This document shows positions 46,735 to 56,527 of a stretch of DNA of 64,000 nt, piece after piece. The translations under genes were made by a program, and so were the position numbers. The DNA comes from Granulosicoccus antarcticus IMCC3135. GTDB lineage: Bacteria > Pseudomonadota > Gammaproteobacteria > Granulosicoccales > Granulosicoccaceae. The DNA is taken from the NCBI RefSeq assembly GCF_002215215.1, contig NZ_CP018632.1, positions 5,266,501 through 5,330,500 on the forward strand, in the 5' to 3' direction. Positions within the stretch are counted from its first letter, which is position 1. Each line of letters starts with the position of its first letter. The notes beneath the pieces are model-generated. The model saw only the letters and a list, made by a program, of their open reading frames with translations. It had not been told where the DNA came from and did no database searches.

Positions 46735-48792
46735 ATGGATAATCCGATGATCGCCATCGCCTCGGTTGGGGCACTGGGTGGACTGTGCCAATGGCTGGCA
46801 TGGAAGTTCAAACTACCCTCAATCCTGTTTCTTCTGACAGCCGGTATCCTGGTCGGACCTGTTTTCGGGATATTCAATCCTGACGAATTTCTCGGTGACC
46901 TGCTGTTCCCGATCGTCTCCATTTTCGTCGCCATCATTCTATTCGAAGGCGGCTTGACGCTAAAGCTCAAGGACATACGTGGCCACGGCCGAGTGGTACG
47001 CCTGCTCATCAGCATCGGCGTCATACTGACCTGGCTGCTGATCGCCACCACAGTGCACTACCTGTTTGACATGTCCTGGTCGCTGGCATTGGTCTTTGGC
47101 TCGATCACGGTGGTCAGTGGGCCAACCGTCGTCAAGCCATTGCTACGAGCGGTTCGACCCTCTGACAAAGTGGCGCATATATTACACTGGGAAGGCATAC
47201 TGATCGATCCTGTCGGCGTATTCCTCGCCTTGCTGGTATTCAGCTTTGTTGTGCTGGACGCCCCGGATGTGGGCTTTGCCCATATAAGCATCATCCTGAT
47301 CAAACTGGTTGTCATCGGCGGCGGCATCGGTCTGGCAGCGGGAGCTGCAACGGCACTTGTTCTGCGCCGCTACCTGGTGCCCGATTATCTCGTCAACGTA
47401 CTGACCCTGGTCACGGTCGTTTGCGCCTTTGTGCTGTCCGAAACTCTGCAACATGAGTCCGGCTTGCTGGCTGTGACCTTGATGGGCGTCTGGCTGGCCA
47501 ATGCACGTGGCCTGCATATCGACGAAATACTGCACTTCAAAGAAGACCTCAGTGTTCTGTTGATCTCATCTCTATTCATCCTGCTAGCCTCTCGGGTCGA
47601 TATCAGCGTCATTCCCCAATATGGCTGGCAGATTCTGGCGCTGTTGGTCATCATTCAGCTGGTCATCCGACCACTCAATGCCTGGATGTGCACAATAGGA
47701 TCTGGCCTGAGCTACAGCGAGCGGGCTTTCATCGGCTGGCTGTCACCTCGCGGTATCGTGGCGGCAGCGGTGTCTTCGGTGTTTGTACTGCGATTGCAGG
47801 AACTCGAGATCCCTATGGCAGAACTACTGGTGCCACTGACCTTCAGCGTCATTATCGGTACTGTCGTTTTCCAGAGCCTGACGGCCAAACCCCTGGCTGA
47901 CAAACTGGGCATCAGTAACCCTGAACCCAACGGTGTCTTGTTCATTGGTGCCAATGAGATTGCCGTCAAACTGGCCACAGCACTTAGTGAACACTCCATA
48001 ACAGTCATGCTCTCCGACAGCTCCTGGCGTAATGTTCGCGAGGCGCGCCAGGCTGGCTTGCCCGCCTACCATGGCAACGCCACCTCAGGTCATGCTTCGG
48101 AAAATCTGGAGTTGCAAGGCATCGGCAAAATGGTGGCCGTTTCTGCCAATCGCGATTCCAATGCTCTGGCAAGCATGCACTTCCGTTCGGAGTTTGGATC
48201 CAGTTTGGTCTTCACTCTGGAAGGGACTTCAGAAGATGAAGCCTATGAACGCTTTGATACCGCCAATCGCAACCGCGCCAATCCTCTGTTCGATGCATCG
48301 TTGTCCTATGGCGGACTTTCCAAGCGTCTGCGCAATGGCGAAATCAAGCATCTGACCATTCCTGAAAACGTTGACAAGGTCGTAACACCAGCCGTCACAG
48401 AAGATGCCGAGCCCGAGGAAGAAAACAGGACAGACGCATCACCGGAAGATAACGAGAAGAATCTCGGTACCGCCGAACCAGAAACCGAAAAAGGCAAAAT
48501 TGCCACTGATCCTTACAACACTGATCATGAAGATCCGGCTATCGGTTCAAAAATCATCGATACCGTCGATGAGACCCTTTCTGCAGCGGTAGATGGCGTC
48601 GCCGGTGAAGAGGACGAGGACGAGGATGTACCCGCAGAACCCGAGACCATGAGCGAGCCTCTGTACAATGACGACGACCTGAAGCTGTTCGCAATCGACA
48701 AGGACGGCCAGTTATACATCTATGGAGCCGGTGAGCGCATCACGCTCAAGGCTGGCTGGACACTGATCGTCCTGTCACCGAACAAGAACTAA
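46735..48792 (+). CDS. CPA1-type cation:proton antiporter with RCK/TrkA-N domain and acidic C-terminal extension
   Basis: A 685-residue protein. About 12-13 membrane helices cover 1-395, with FEGGLTLKLKDIRGHGRVV and TVVSGPTVVKPLLRA as CPA blocks. A TrkA-N/RCK-like domain follows (about 395-520: NGVLFIGANEIAVKLATALSE). Residues 555-650 are extremely acidic and probably disordered (EPEEENRTDASPEDNEK, EEDEDEDVPAEPE), then a short conserved tail. Na+/H+ or K+/H+ exchange under nucleotide or ligand control is the likely role. The acidic insertion may be a regulatory or ionic sensor; this is inference. Confidence 0.88.
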   Translation: MDNPMIAIASVGALGGLCQWLAWKFKLPSILFLLTAGILVGPVFGIFNPDEFLGDLLFPIVSIFVAIILFEGGLTLKLKDIRGHGRVVRLLISIGVILTWLLIATTVHYLFDMSWSLALVFGSITVVSGPTVVKPLLRAVRPSDKVAHILHWEGILIDPVGVFLALLVFSFVVLDAPDVGFAHISIILIKLVVIGGGIGLAAGAATALVLRRYLVPDYLVNVLTLVTVVCAFVLSETLQHESGLLAVTLMGVWLANARGLHIDEILHFKEDLSVLLISSLFILLASRVDISVIPQYGWQILALLVIIQLVIRPLNAWMCTIGSGLSYSERAFIGWLSPRGIVAAAVSSVFVLRLQELEIPMAELLVPLTFSVIIGTVVFQSLTAKPLADKLGISNPEPNGVLFIGANEIAVKLATALSEHSITVMLSDSSWRNVREARQAGLPAYHGNATSGHASENLELQGIGKMVAVSANRDSNALASMHFRSEFGSSLVFTLEGTSEDEAYERFDTANRNRANPLFDASLSYGGLSKRLRNGEIKHLTIPENVDKVVTPAVTEDAEPEEENRTDASPEDNEKNLGTAEPETEKGKIATDPYNTDHEDPAIGSKIIDTVDETLSAAVDGVAGEEDEDEDVPAEPETMSEPLYNDDDLKLFAIDKDGQLYIYGAGERITLKAGWTLIVLSPNKN

Positions 48793-48802
48793 GGGGTTCG
48801 TG
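48789..48802 (+). repeat. Dispersed motif variant, copy 5
   Basis: CTAAGGGGTTCGTG overlaps the TAA stop of the antiporter gene. It has an extra G and one substitution compared with the consensus. Confidence 0.55.
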
Positions 48803-48840
48803 TTCGCGAATCAACTTGACTTATTGAAGACTGAAACCAA

Positions 48841-48875
48841 AAAGGCTGATAACGCGATATGCGTTACCAGCCTTT
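48841..48875. terminator. Strong hairpin after the antiporter gene
   Basis: AAAGGCTGATAACGC pairs with GCGTTACCAGCCTTT (one mismatch) around a 5-nt loop. On the minus strand the stem is followed by a T-rich stretch, so it may act in both directions. Confidence 0.75.
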
Positions 48876-49046
48876 ACAGAACAAACAACGTTTTAAAAAA
48901 CGGCTGCTTCAGAGTCTTCCTTGCCCGACTTTACTGGCAAATGGCCGAACTACCCCACGAAACGGTCGTGAGAACAAATGCGTTTGCACAACATTCGTAT
49001 TACGTCCTGTGCCTTCCGCGACCTGTTGTTTGGCTTTGGTGGCAAC

Positions 49047-49074
49047 AACCCAGCTCAGTAATAATCACTGGGTT
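49047..49074 (-). terminator. Hairpin after the 146-residue gene
   Basis: AACCCAG pairs with CTGGGTT around a 14-nt loop, 10 bp beyond the minus-strand gene's stop; the minus-strand sequence continues GTTG. Confidence 0.5.
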
Positions 49075-49084
49075 CGCTATTGTC

Positions 49085-49525
49085 TCAGCTAAGCCCGGAA
49101 GCTAGCTCTTCGGCCTGGACGTCAGTCAATTTCTTCGCCAAAGCACCCTGCTTGAAACCGCTGCCACGCGAATTGATAATTTCTGGCAACTCAATTCCAT
49201 TATCTTTCATACGCTTGCAGGCAGCAGCAACCGATCTGCCACCTCTGGCAGTCAGTGAACCCTTCAGAATCCGAACCGGATCTCCGACTTCGCCTTCCTC
49301 GTCCTGACTGGTCGCATCAACAACTTCGTCGATCGTGGCTTGCCAGCGAATTCCATCACCATTGCAACCAATGATTTCATCTCCGGCTTCAATAGTAAGG
49401 TAGTCGCGTGCCAAGGCTCTGGTTTCGCAGGTGGCAGGATTGGCCATAACCAGTCCGCGCACCATCCCATGCTCGACGGTATCGACCTTCTGTGCTGTAT
49501 TGAGATAAATCAGAAAAACACTCAC
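49085..49525 (-). CDS. Hypothetical protein of 146 residues
   Basis: I do not recognise this protein. It begins MSVFLIYLNTAQKVDTVEHG without a signal peptide; the middle is acidic (DATSQDEEGEVGDPVRI) and the C-terminal half is helix-rich (GRSVAAACKRMKDNGIELPEI). The composition and codon use look like a real gene, and a terminator-like hairpin follows. It lies downstream of the large MoxR operon on the same strand, 104 bp after its last gene, but probably is a separate unit. Confidence 0.6.
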   Translation of the reverse strand: MSVFLIYLNTAQKVDTVEHGMVRGLVMANPATCETRALARDYLTIEAGDEIIGCNGDGIRWQATIDEVVDATSQDEEGEVGDPVRILKGSLTARGGRSVAAACKRMKDNGIELPEIINSRGSGFKQGALAKKLTDVQAEELASGLS

Positions 49526-49629
49526 AAAGGCAGTACCCGTAGTATTTCAAAACACCAGTCTAAAGCAAACAGACCTCACAGTCCAACCACAACTCCCATT
49601 GTCGAGTAATACGCTCGACTGGAAAACGA

Positions 49630-52600
49630 TCAGCGTTGCAGGCGAGCAGGCTGCTCGCTCAGCCGCCTATAGTACTCGGCGGCTGCATCTGATACCTCTC
49701 CTTGTGGTAACGGGCTTTTTGTACCTGTAACAGTCGGGCTTGCATTGTTACTGACCTGAATTTCCAGCTTCTCGATCTGACGCAAAATCTGGCGATACTC
49801 GGCCTCCACAAGTGCCGCGTTAAGCTGTCCACCGGTGTCACGCAGAAGATCGGCACTTTGCCGCAAAGACTCAAGATCCGTCTCGGATACGCCCAGAGAG
49901 TCAAGCCCTGGCAACAAACTGTCTAGTGCTGCAGCTGTCTCGGATGGCTGGCTGGCGGATGCTTCACGCACGCTGACAGCACCTGTCTGGCTGCTGTTAC
50001 CGCTGCTACCACCCCCTGCCCCCACACCCGCATCGCCCTCGCTCTGACCTTGCTGACCTTGCTGACCTTGCTGACCTTGCTGACCTTGCTGACCTTGCTG
50101 ACCTTGCTGACCTTGCTGACCTTGCTGACCTTGCTGACCTTGCTGACCTTGCTGACCTTGCTGACCTTGCTGACCTTGCTGACCTTGCTGACCTTGCTGA
50201 CCTTGCTGACCTTGCTGACCTTGCTGACCTTGCTGACCTTGCTGACCTTGCTGACCTTGCTGACCTTGCTGACCTTGCTGACCTTGCTGACCTTGCGAGG
50301 CGTCGCTCAGTTGTTCGCGCAGATCCTGCATCTGCTGCAAGGCTTCGGCTACCTGCAGACCCTCCTCACCGTTACTTTGCAGCTGCTCGCCTGCTGCCAG
50401 CTCGCGCGCTTCGGCCAGACGATCACGCCATTCACGCATGCCATTGGTCACCAGACTCTCACCTGGCAAAGCCGTGGCCAACGAACCGTTACTGATCGCA
50501 TCGCTGGCACCGCCAAGCATGTCCAGAACCCGGCTTTCCTGCAACCTGTTCAGAGCATCCCGCAGAGCTTCACCGGTTTGCGGAGCTTGTTCGCCATAGC
50601 GCTGCTCGAGTGCATCCACATCATTACGGATCGCGTCCAGATCTGATTGCAAGTCGCGCTTCTTCTGCGACAGCTCTTTCATCTGCTCTTCTGTCAAGCC
50701 GAGGGTGAATACGCCACTCTCACGTGAGCGCATGGCTCGCTCAACAGCGTTACGTAATTGTTCTTCAAGTTCGCGTTGTTCATCCAGTAATTCATCAGCC
50801 GAAGCAAATGCCTCGTTGATACCCTGCTGTAGTTCGCGTGAACGCGCCTCTTCGAGTCGCTGCAGCGCCTCCTGCAGAGCCTGACTTGCAGTTTGAGCTG
50901 AGGAACTTTCGCTACCAGAACCACTGGAGTCCTCCTCTTGTTCCGCACCTTCAGCAGTCGCGCTCTGTGTGCCACCCTCACTGTTTCCATCAGACGACTG
51001 ATTTCCTGACTGAGTTCCTGACTGACTATCTGATGGACTACCACTGTCGGCACTTGAAGAGCTATTGTCACCTTGTTCGCCCGACTGCTGCCCTGAGGCA
51101 GACTGCGATTCGCTTTGCTCGCCTTCCTGTGATTGCCCATTTTGCGATTCCTCCAGGGCATCCTGGGCGCGCTTTAATTGTTCAGACAAGGCGCTGGCAG
51201 CTTCAGCCAGACTCTGAGCCTCAGCCCCTTCTGCATTTGCCGCATCCTGTTCCAGCTTTTCCAGCTCGCGTTGCATCTGTTCCAGCTCACGCGTCAGTTG
51301 CTGTTGCTGCCACTGCTCCTCTCGAGTCAGCTCCCTGTTCTGACGCTCAGCTTCGGCCAGTGCTTGCTGCCGACGCGCCAGCTCGGCGAGCCTGTCGAAA
51401 ACATCATCCAGTTGATCGGCATCGGCACTATTGCCGCCACGATCTGGTTGTTCATACTGGTTACGCTCCAGATCCATTTCCAGCTCGAACATTTCCGCCA
51501 TGTCCTGACCTGCCTGCTGACCACCTCCACCGCCTTGTCCCTGCTGTTGTGTCATGCGAATATCGGCAAACAGGGCTTCAGCCCGCTGTAACAACTGCAG
51601 GGCTTTTTGCTGTGGTTGAATGGCATCCTTGAATGCAAGCTCTTGCAATGCCTTGGATGAAGGCTCCATCTGCACAGCGGCGGCACGCAGGTAATCAACG
51701 AACTGGCGGATTTTCTCGCCCTGTTCTACCAGCTCACGTGCCTCCGAACGATCCGCCAATGTGCGTGCCTGCTCGGCAAGCGTCATTTGCAACTCAGATA
51801 ACAACCGTGCGTTATCCTCCTGTCCAGCAGTCTCACCATCGATGGCCTTCACCGTACGCTGCAGGTTCCAGGTCGCCAGCAGAATCTCTTTCTGACGTCG
51901 TGATATCTCACTGCCCTCATTCGCAGCTCCACCACCGGCGCCACCACTGCCACCACCCTGATCTTCAGAAAAACGACGATCGAACGGACGTACATCCACC
52001 AGCATCATATCGGTCTCGCTGACACTGTCATGATCCCGTACACGTACGTAGTAGCTGATCAGATCACCCGGCTGCATGGGGATTTCAGCCAGGCCTGCAG
52101 GACTGTCATTTTCCGTCTCCTGCTCCAGCCCATCCGGCGATGGTCCCTGCTCAAGCGAGCTACCAACACTACCCGGCACATCATGACTACCCATCGACTC
52201 CAGGTAGAAAACATGCTCAGCCAGCGCCTCGGTCGGCAACTGTATGCTTTGCCATTCCCCGGCATTCACCGAGTACATCAATTCAATGGACTCGACGGAG
52301 AAATCATCGCTGGCCTCGACACCAATCATCACCTCCTCGATCGGCGAGGCTGAAATATCGCGTCCGGGTCTGACAAGCTTGACCACCGGTGCTTCATCAC
52401 CACGAACGATAACGGCATGCTCAGGGCTGATAGGTACTTCTCGGTCCAGCATTCGATCCAGCAGCTGATACTGGGTATCGGTATCGATGGCAAAACGCGC
52501 CTGATAGTGAACAGGATTGCCTTCATCAATCAGTTGCAAGGCGATGGTCCTGTCACCCAGCCGCATGGCACCATCCTGCAAGGGCCGATCAAGCAGAAAA

Positions 52601-53553
52601 TTCAGGGTGACCTGCGTATTCTTGACACCGCTGATATCACCGATATCCAGACGACTGGCAGGCGTCAGACGAGTCCACGCCGGATAGGAAAATTCAGCAT
52701 CGATTCTTTGCAGACGCGCAGGCTGCAGAACAGAGACGGCAAATGTATCGCTCTGCGTATACGCAGCAGAAACGTAGTATTCCATGGGTTCGCTGACACG
52801 AAACAGCGTAAACCGGAAAGTCTGATCCGGTGACTGAGTAATGGAGGTTGTCTGCCATTCCCCCTCACCGCTACGGGCATGCAGAGTCACGGTATCCTGG
52901 CGGAAACCGTTCAAGGTCATGGTCAGATCCAGATCCTCACCCGCCAGCAATTCGATACTGCCCGGCTTCACATCAATAGCACGGGGTTCGACCAGGTTCT
53001 TGTTGTTCCATCCCCACCAGACGTGGGCAGCGGCATACTGCCAGTTCTGCGGCGCGTATTGTCGAAATCCGAAAAGAGCCCCTGCCAGCAGAACCAATAA
53101 CACCAATGGCCAGACCAGATCCACGGATGGCACGATGCGTTTGAGCGGGACACGACGAGCGATAGAGAGAGCATCCTGTGCCAACAGGGACAGGAAAGGC
53201 TGACCCGGATTACTGGCGCGGGTATCCAGAAACGTATGCACACGCCCGTTGAAAGCGGCGTCCGAATTTTCGACAAGCGAGGCACCGCGATCGGCTCGCA
53301 ACCGGGCCAGTGGCCGCCACAACAAGGCCAGCATCAGCACGACGGCCACCAGCAGCAAAGCCAGCCGGATCGAATTCGTCAACCACGGGGTAAAGCCCCG
53401 GAACAGCCCGGCCCAGACACCCAGAGCGGTAACCAGCAGCAAGCCCACCACCAGCAAGGCGGTGAAACGCAGAATATGCCGCCAGCGCTCGCGACGTGTT
53501 GCCAGTCGCAAATATTCTGTAAAGCGCTCGATGGAGGGTGTCGACACACTCAT
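49630..53553 (-). CDS. Large DUF4175/TIGR02302-type membrane protein with 28-copy QQG repeat
   Basis: A 1307-residue protein. Three hydrophobic segments (about 28-52, 60-82, 148-165) anchor it, and then come a large beta-rich periplasmic region (about 170-540) and a long Gln/Glu-rich, partly coiled-coil region (about 560-1030). A Ser/Gly/Gln tract is included (SQSGTQSGNQSSDGNSEGG). The QQG repeat, about 84 residues, lies at about 1087-1170, followed by a C-terminal helical tail. The architecture matches the DUF4175/TIGR02302 low-complexity family known mainly from alphaproteobacteria. Function is unknown; it ends the MoxR operon and overlaps the VWA gene by 4 bp. Confidence 0.8.
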   Translation of the reverse strand: MSVSTPSIERFTEYLRLATRRERWRHILRFTALLVVGLLLVTALGVWAGLFRGFTPWLTNSIRLALLLVAVVLMLALLWRPLARLRADRGASLVENSDAAFNGRVHTFLDTRASNPGQPFLSLLAQDALSIARRVPLKRIVPSVDLVWPLVLLVLLAGALFGFRQYAPQNWQYAAAHVWWGWNNKNLVEPRAIDVKPGSIELLAGEDLDLTMTLNGFRQDTVTLHARSGEGEWQTTSITQSPDQTFRFTLFRVSEPMEYYVSAAYTQSDTFAVSVLQPARLQRIDAEFSYPAWTRLTPASRLDIGDISGVKNTQVTLNFLLDRPLQDGAMRLGDRTIALQLIDEGNPVHYQARFAIDTDTQYQLLDRMLDREVPISPEHAVIVRGDEAPVVKLVRPGRDISASPIEEVMIGVEASDDFSVESIELMYSVNAGEWQSIQLPTEALAEHVFYLESMGSHDVPGSVGSSLEQGPSPDGLEQETENDSPAGLAEIPMQPGDLISYYVRVRDHDSVSETDMMLVDVRPFDRRFSEDQGGGSGGAGGGAANEGSEISRRQKEILLATWNLQRTVKAIDGETAGQEDNARLLSELQMTLAEQARTLADRSEARELVEQGEKIRQFVDYLRAAAVQMEPSSKALQELAFKDAIQPQQKALQLLQRAEALFADIRMTQQQGQGGGGGQQAGQDMAEMFELEMDLERNQYEQPDRGGNSADADQLDDVFDRLAELARRQQALAEAERQNRELTREEQWQQQQLTRELEQMQRELEKLEQDAANAEGAEAQSLAEAASALSEQLKRAQDALEESQNGQSQEGEQSESQSASGQQSGEQGDNSSSSADSGSPSDSQSGTQSGNQSSDGNSEGGTQSATAEGAEQEEDSSGSGSESSSAQTASQALQEALQRLEEARSRELQQGINEAFASADELLDEQRELEEQLRNAVERAMRSRESGVFTLGLTEEQMKELSQKKRDLQSDLDAIRNDVDALEQRYGEQAPQTGEALRDALNRLQESRVLDMLGGASDAISNGSLATALPGESLVTNGMREWRDRLAEARELAAGEQLQSNGEEGLQVAEALQQMQDLREQLSDASQGQQGQQGQQGQQGQQGQQGQQGQQGQQGQQGQQGQQGQQGQQGQQGQQGQQGQQGQQGQQGQQGQQGQQGQQGQQGQQGQQGQSEGDAGVGAGGGSSGNSSQTGAVSVREASASQPSETAAALDSLLPGLDSLGVSETDLESLRQSADLLRDTGGQLNAALVEAEYRQILRQIEKLEIQVSNNASPTVTGTKSPLPQGEVSDAAAEYYRRLSEQPARLQR
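50044..50295 (-). repeat. Perfect tandem repeat, 9 bp x 28
   Basis: The unit CTGACCTTG (plus strand) occurs 28 times without any visible mismatch over 252 bp. On the coding strand it reads CAAGGTCAG, giving Gln-Gly-Gln steps of a QQG polymer. Copy changes are multiples of 9 bp and so keep frame. Confidence 0.95.
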
Positions 53554-55565
53554 GATCCATCTCTCCTGACGTCAAGACGTCGATTCGCAAAGCCACTTTC
53601 CAGCATTAATGCCAGCACCAGCAAGGGCAACAGAATCTGCCACGCCGCCCATCGCGATGCATCGCCTCCCTGGGCCAGCAGCAGCTTGTCGGCCGCTTGA
53701 CGCGAGCTGGAATTCAGCGCGGTGTCCGCGACGGAAAGATCATCACCTGCCTCCAGATAACGTGCCTGCCAGGCCTCCAGTGCAGAATCGTTAACGGTTG
53801 TCAGATCCGTTTCACGTGCATCCAGCACCACCTGCAAGGCATGCTCTCCTCTGGCCCCGATGATCTTGTACAAACCCGGCTGAGTCAGTTCGATAGCACC
53901 GGAGTGGGCGCTGGCTTCAAGTGTCAGTAACGGTTCGTCATCCGGGTCCAGTACTTGTACCTGAGCAGGCAGAGCCAGGCGATTGCCGATGGTTATCTGA
54001 TCCGGCAAAGCGGTGCTGGCATCAAAATAGTTCAGTATCGATTGCATCAGAGCAACAAAGACCGGCTGCAGCGGCAGGTTGCTGCCGACCCCGTCCAGTC
54101 TATCATTCAGAATCAGCAATCGCCCCCGAGCCGTCGGCCGTTCGATCAGAATGGGCTGGCTATCACGGGTCTGCAACAGCACACGATCCTGCTCGCCCAG
54201 CGTGATGTTCGGCACATCGAAGAAGCGGGTTCCATACCATGACAATTGGCCCAGTGATAAAGGATGCGCCTCATCCACCAGCCCTATTTCACTACCCTGC
54301 ACTGAAGCTTCTTCAGCTTGCATCGGCACGTCACTGCGAAACACCAATGCGTTGGCATCCGTATCTACGTACTGCAATAGCTCCACCGCTATGGGTGCAG
54401 CCAGATTGCGGGCAGTAATAATAGTCCGGGTATCAGCAGGCACGTTTTCAGCATTACCCGAGATACCCTGCACCTCTGCCAGAGAGTCGGTCTCCAGAGC
54501 GGTGCTGAGAAACACAGAGGCATTGTCGGAGACATCCGCTTCGCTCTGTAACAGGACAACGGGCATCGGACGAGCCATTTTCACGACTACATCAACGCTG
54601 TTATCCTCTGGCAATGAGTCCGGTTCGATGATGGACACCGTGAAAACCGGATTGCTACTGGCGGGCAGAACCAGTCTGTCGAATACCAGTGTTTCCAACG
54701 CTCCGGCACTCACCACGGTACGCTGCTCGGCCAGCACCTGATCGTCGAATATCACTTGCACCGTAACCGGCTCAGCCAGCTCTGACTTTGCGCCATTCAC
54801 CGGCTTCGATAGCTGCGTCTCGCTGGACATCAACTGCACGTTTATCTGTACATTTGCCCCATCACTGGACAGGGCTGTTGCGCTCAAGTGTACGTTTCGC
54901 TGATCTTGGGTAATCACCGATTGCACCTCTAGCTCACTGATCTGAGGCGCGTAGAGAGCATTGAGTTGAACAGGCAAGGCGCTTTGCTGTATGTCGGTAA
55001 TCATCCATACTTTGACGGGCATATCCTGCTCTGTTGCCAGAGAGTTGAGTGCCTGCATGGAAAGGCCATAATCCGAGGCGAGGTACCCGGGTTGCAGATT
55101 GGCCAGTGATTGCCTGATGGAGGTAACAGACTCATCTCGATTGCTTCCCAGACGACGTACTTTGGTATCGAATCCAACCAACTCCACACTGTCATTTGCC
55201 GGCAACTCATCCAGCACAGAGCGCACTTGCTGGACGGCCGTCTCCCAACGAGCCTCAGCACGCATCGAAAGCGATTGATCGATGGCAACGATATGATGTC
55301 TGCTCGCCATGGCCTGCCCACTTTGTCGCGCGATCCAGGGTTGCGCGAACAAAAAACACAGCAACAACAGACTCAGGATGCGCAAGGCCAGCAAAACACG
55401 GTACTTCAGCTGCCGGGTCCGAGAAACCGGCGGTGTGGTTGGCTCGAGAAAACGGCTGGATGGAAAACGCTGCTCGTCGGCTTGCTGATCGCTGAAACGA
55501 TGCAGCAACCAGGGCAGACCCAGGGCCAGCAAACCAGCCAGATAGGCAGGAAACAGAAGACTCAT
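53550..55565 (-). CDS. BatA-like protein with VWA domain and N-terminal membrane anchor
   Basis: A 671-residue protein. The N-terminus has the double-helix BatA domain (LLFPAYLAGLLALGLPWLLHR and LLALRILSLLLLCFLFAQPW). The VWA domain (about 89-265) has the MIDAS motif DQSLS, but lacks an obvious threonine site. A long beta-rich periplasmic region and a C-terminal helix (ILLPLLVLALMLE) follow. In Bat-type operons such proteins work with MoxR and DUF58. Both ends overlap neighbours by 4 bp, so translation is coupled. Confidence 0.85.
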   Translation of the reverse strand: MSLLFPAYLAGLLALGLPWLLHRFSDQQADEQRFPSSRFLEPTTPPVSRTRQLKYRVLLALRILSLLLLCFLFAQPWIARQSGQAMASRHHIVAIDQSLSMRAEARWETAVQQVRSVLDELPANDSVELVGFDTKVRRLGSNRDESVTSIRQSLANLQPGYLASDYGLSMQALNSLATEQDMPVKVWMITDIQQSALPVQLNALYAPQISELEVQSVITQDQRNVHLSATALSSDGANVQINVQLMSSETQLSKPVNGAKSELAEPVTVQVIFDDQVLAEQRTVVSAGALETLVFDRLVLPASSNPVFTVSIIEPDSLPEDNSVDVVVKMARPMPVVLLQSEADVSDNASVFLSTALETDSLAEVQGISGNAENVPADTRTIITARNLAAPIAVELLQYVDTDANALVFRSDVPMQAEEASVQGSEIGLVDEAHPLSLGQLSWYGTRFFDVPNITLGEQDRVLLQTRDSQPILIERPTARGRLLILNDRLDGVGSNLPLQPVFVALMQSILNYFDASTALPDQITIGNRLALPAQVQVLDPDDEPLLTLEASAHSGAIELTQPGLYKIIGARGEHALQVVLDARETDLTTVNDSALEAWQARYLEAGDDLSVADTALNSSSRQAADKLLLAQGGDASRWAAWQILLPLLVLALMLESGFANRRLDVRRDGS

Positions 55566-56485
55566 CGACCGCGACGCTCCCGAAAACGCAAATAGCCCTG
55601 CAAGGCTGCATCCAATGGCTCTGTTGTCAGAACCTGGGTGTAATCAGCGCCGATCCGGCGACAAGCCTGCGCAACAGACTCGCAGTGCGCATTGAATCGA
55701 GTGCGGTAATCGGTTTTGAGAAAGGCGGGATCCACAATAACCGTCTCATCCGACTCCAGATCCCGCAGCGCACTGATACGACTCAGCGAAGGTTGAACCT
55801 CCTCCTTGTCCAGTACATGAAACACGGCCACATCCTGACCATGATGTGCCAGAGGGCGCAGAGCTTCCAGTAATTGATCCGCATCGGCGTAAAGATCAGA
55901 CACCACGATAACCAGACCTCGCCGTGTCATGCTGGCTTGCAGACTACCCAGCGCTTCAATGATGTTGGTGCCGGCCCCGGCTACGGTATGTTCCAGTTGC
56001 GAGATGACCTGCATCAACGAATCCGGGCGTGCCGACGGTGCCAGATAATGACGTACGGTCTCGTCGAATATCGCCAGCCCCAGAGCATCGTGTTGCTTGC
56101 GCGTCAGATAAGCCAGCGAGGCGATCAGATACTGAGCCTGTTGCAACTTGCTGACAGGCGTCCCAAAATCCATCGACGCACTGGCATCCAGCAACAAGGT
56201 GACGGCAGTATTTGTCTCACCCTGAAAACGCTTGATGTAGGTGCGATCGGTGCGGGCGTAGACATTCCAGTCAACATAGCGCAAGTCATCGCCTTCGTTG
56301 TAGGCACGATATTCGGCAAATTCCTGACTGAAGCCAAAATGCGGTGATCGGTGCAAACCTGTAGTAACACCATCCACGACAGTTCTTGCGATCAGCTCCA
56401 GCGACCCCAGACGCGCCAGCACGTCGGGCTTGAGTAATCGATTAGCGGTTTTGCCGGCCATTACCTGGCCCTGCCCGTTCGCCAC
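55562..56485 (-). CDS. DUF58 domain protein (VWA-like, MoxR partner)
   Basis: A 307-residue protein with the DUF58 signature YNEGDDLRYVDWNVYARTD followed by IKRFQGE, and a VWA-like core with DASASM (MIDAS). It lacks membrane segments. DUF58 proteins are always near moxR genes and are probable adaptors of the AAA+ ATPase, perhaps for maturation of metal or protein complexes. The MoxR gene lies 42 bp upstream. Confidence 0.9.
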   Translation of the reverse strand: MANGQGQVMAGKTANRLLKPDVLARLGSLELIARTVVDGVTTGLHRSPHFGFSQEFAEYRAYNEGDDLRYVDWNVYARTDRTYIKRFQGETNTAVTLLLDASASMDFGTPVSKLQQAQYLIASLAYLTRKQHDALGLAIFDETVRHYLAPSARPDSLMQVISQLEHTVAGAGTNIIEALGSLQASMTRRGLVIVVSDLYADADQLLEALRPLAHHGQDVAVFHVLDKEEVQPSLSRISALRDLESDETVIVDPAFLKTDYRTRFNAHCESVAQACRRIGADYTQVLTTEPLDAALQGYLRFRERRGR

Positions 56486-56527
56486 AGCATCGTATTCGTC
56501 AGCCTGAGTGATCTGGCAGTCATGTGA

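Larger units (their letters stand above)
48793..49084. other. Intergenic region with two terminator-like hairpins
   Basis: The gap of about 292 bp separates convergent genes. It holds the hairpins at 48841-48875 and 49047-49074. No gene was found in the rest. Confidence 0.6.

Noticed and set aside
50044-50295. CRISPR array
   Set aside because: The repeats are contiguous 9-bp units without spacers and lie inside a coding sequence; they are a minisatellite.
50050-50646. A 198-codon plus-strand frame made of LTL repeats
   Set aside because: It is the antisense reading of the 9-bp tandem repeat in the DUF4175 gene; it has no ribosome-binding site or sensible composition.
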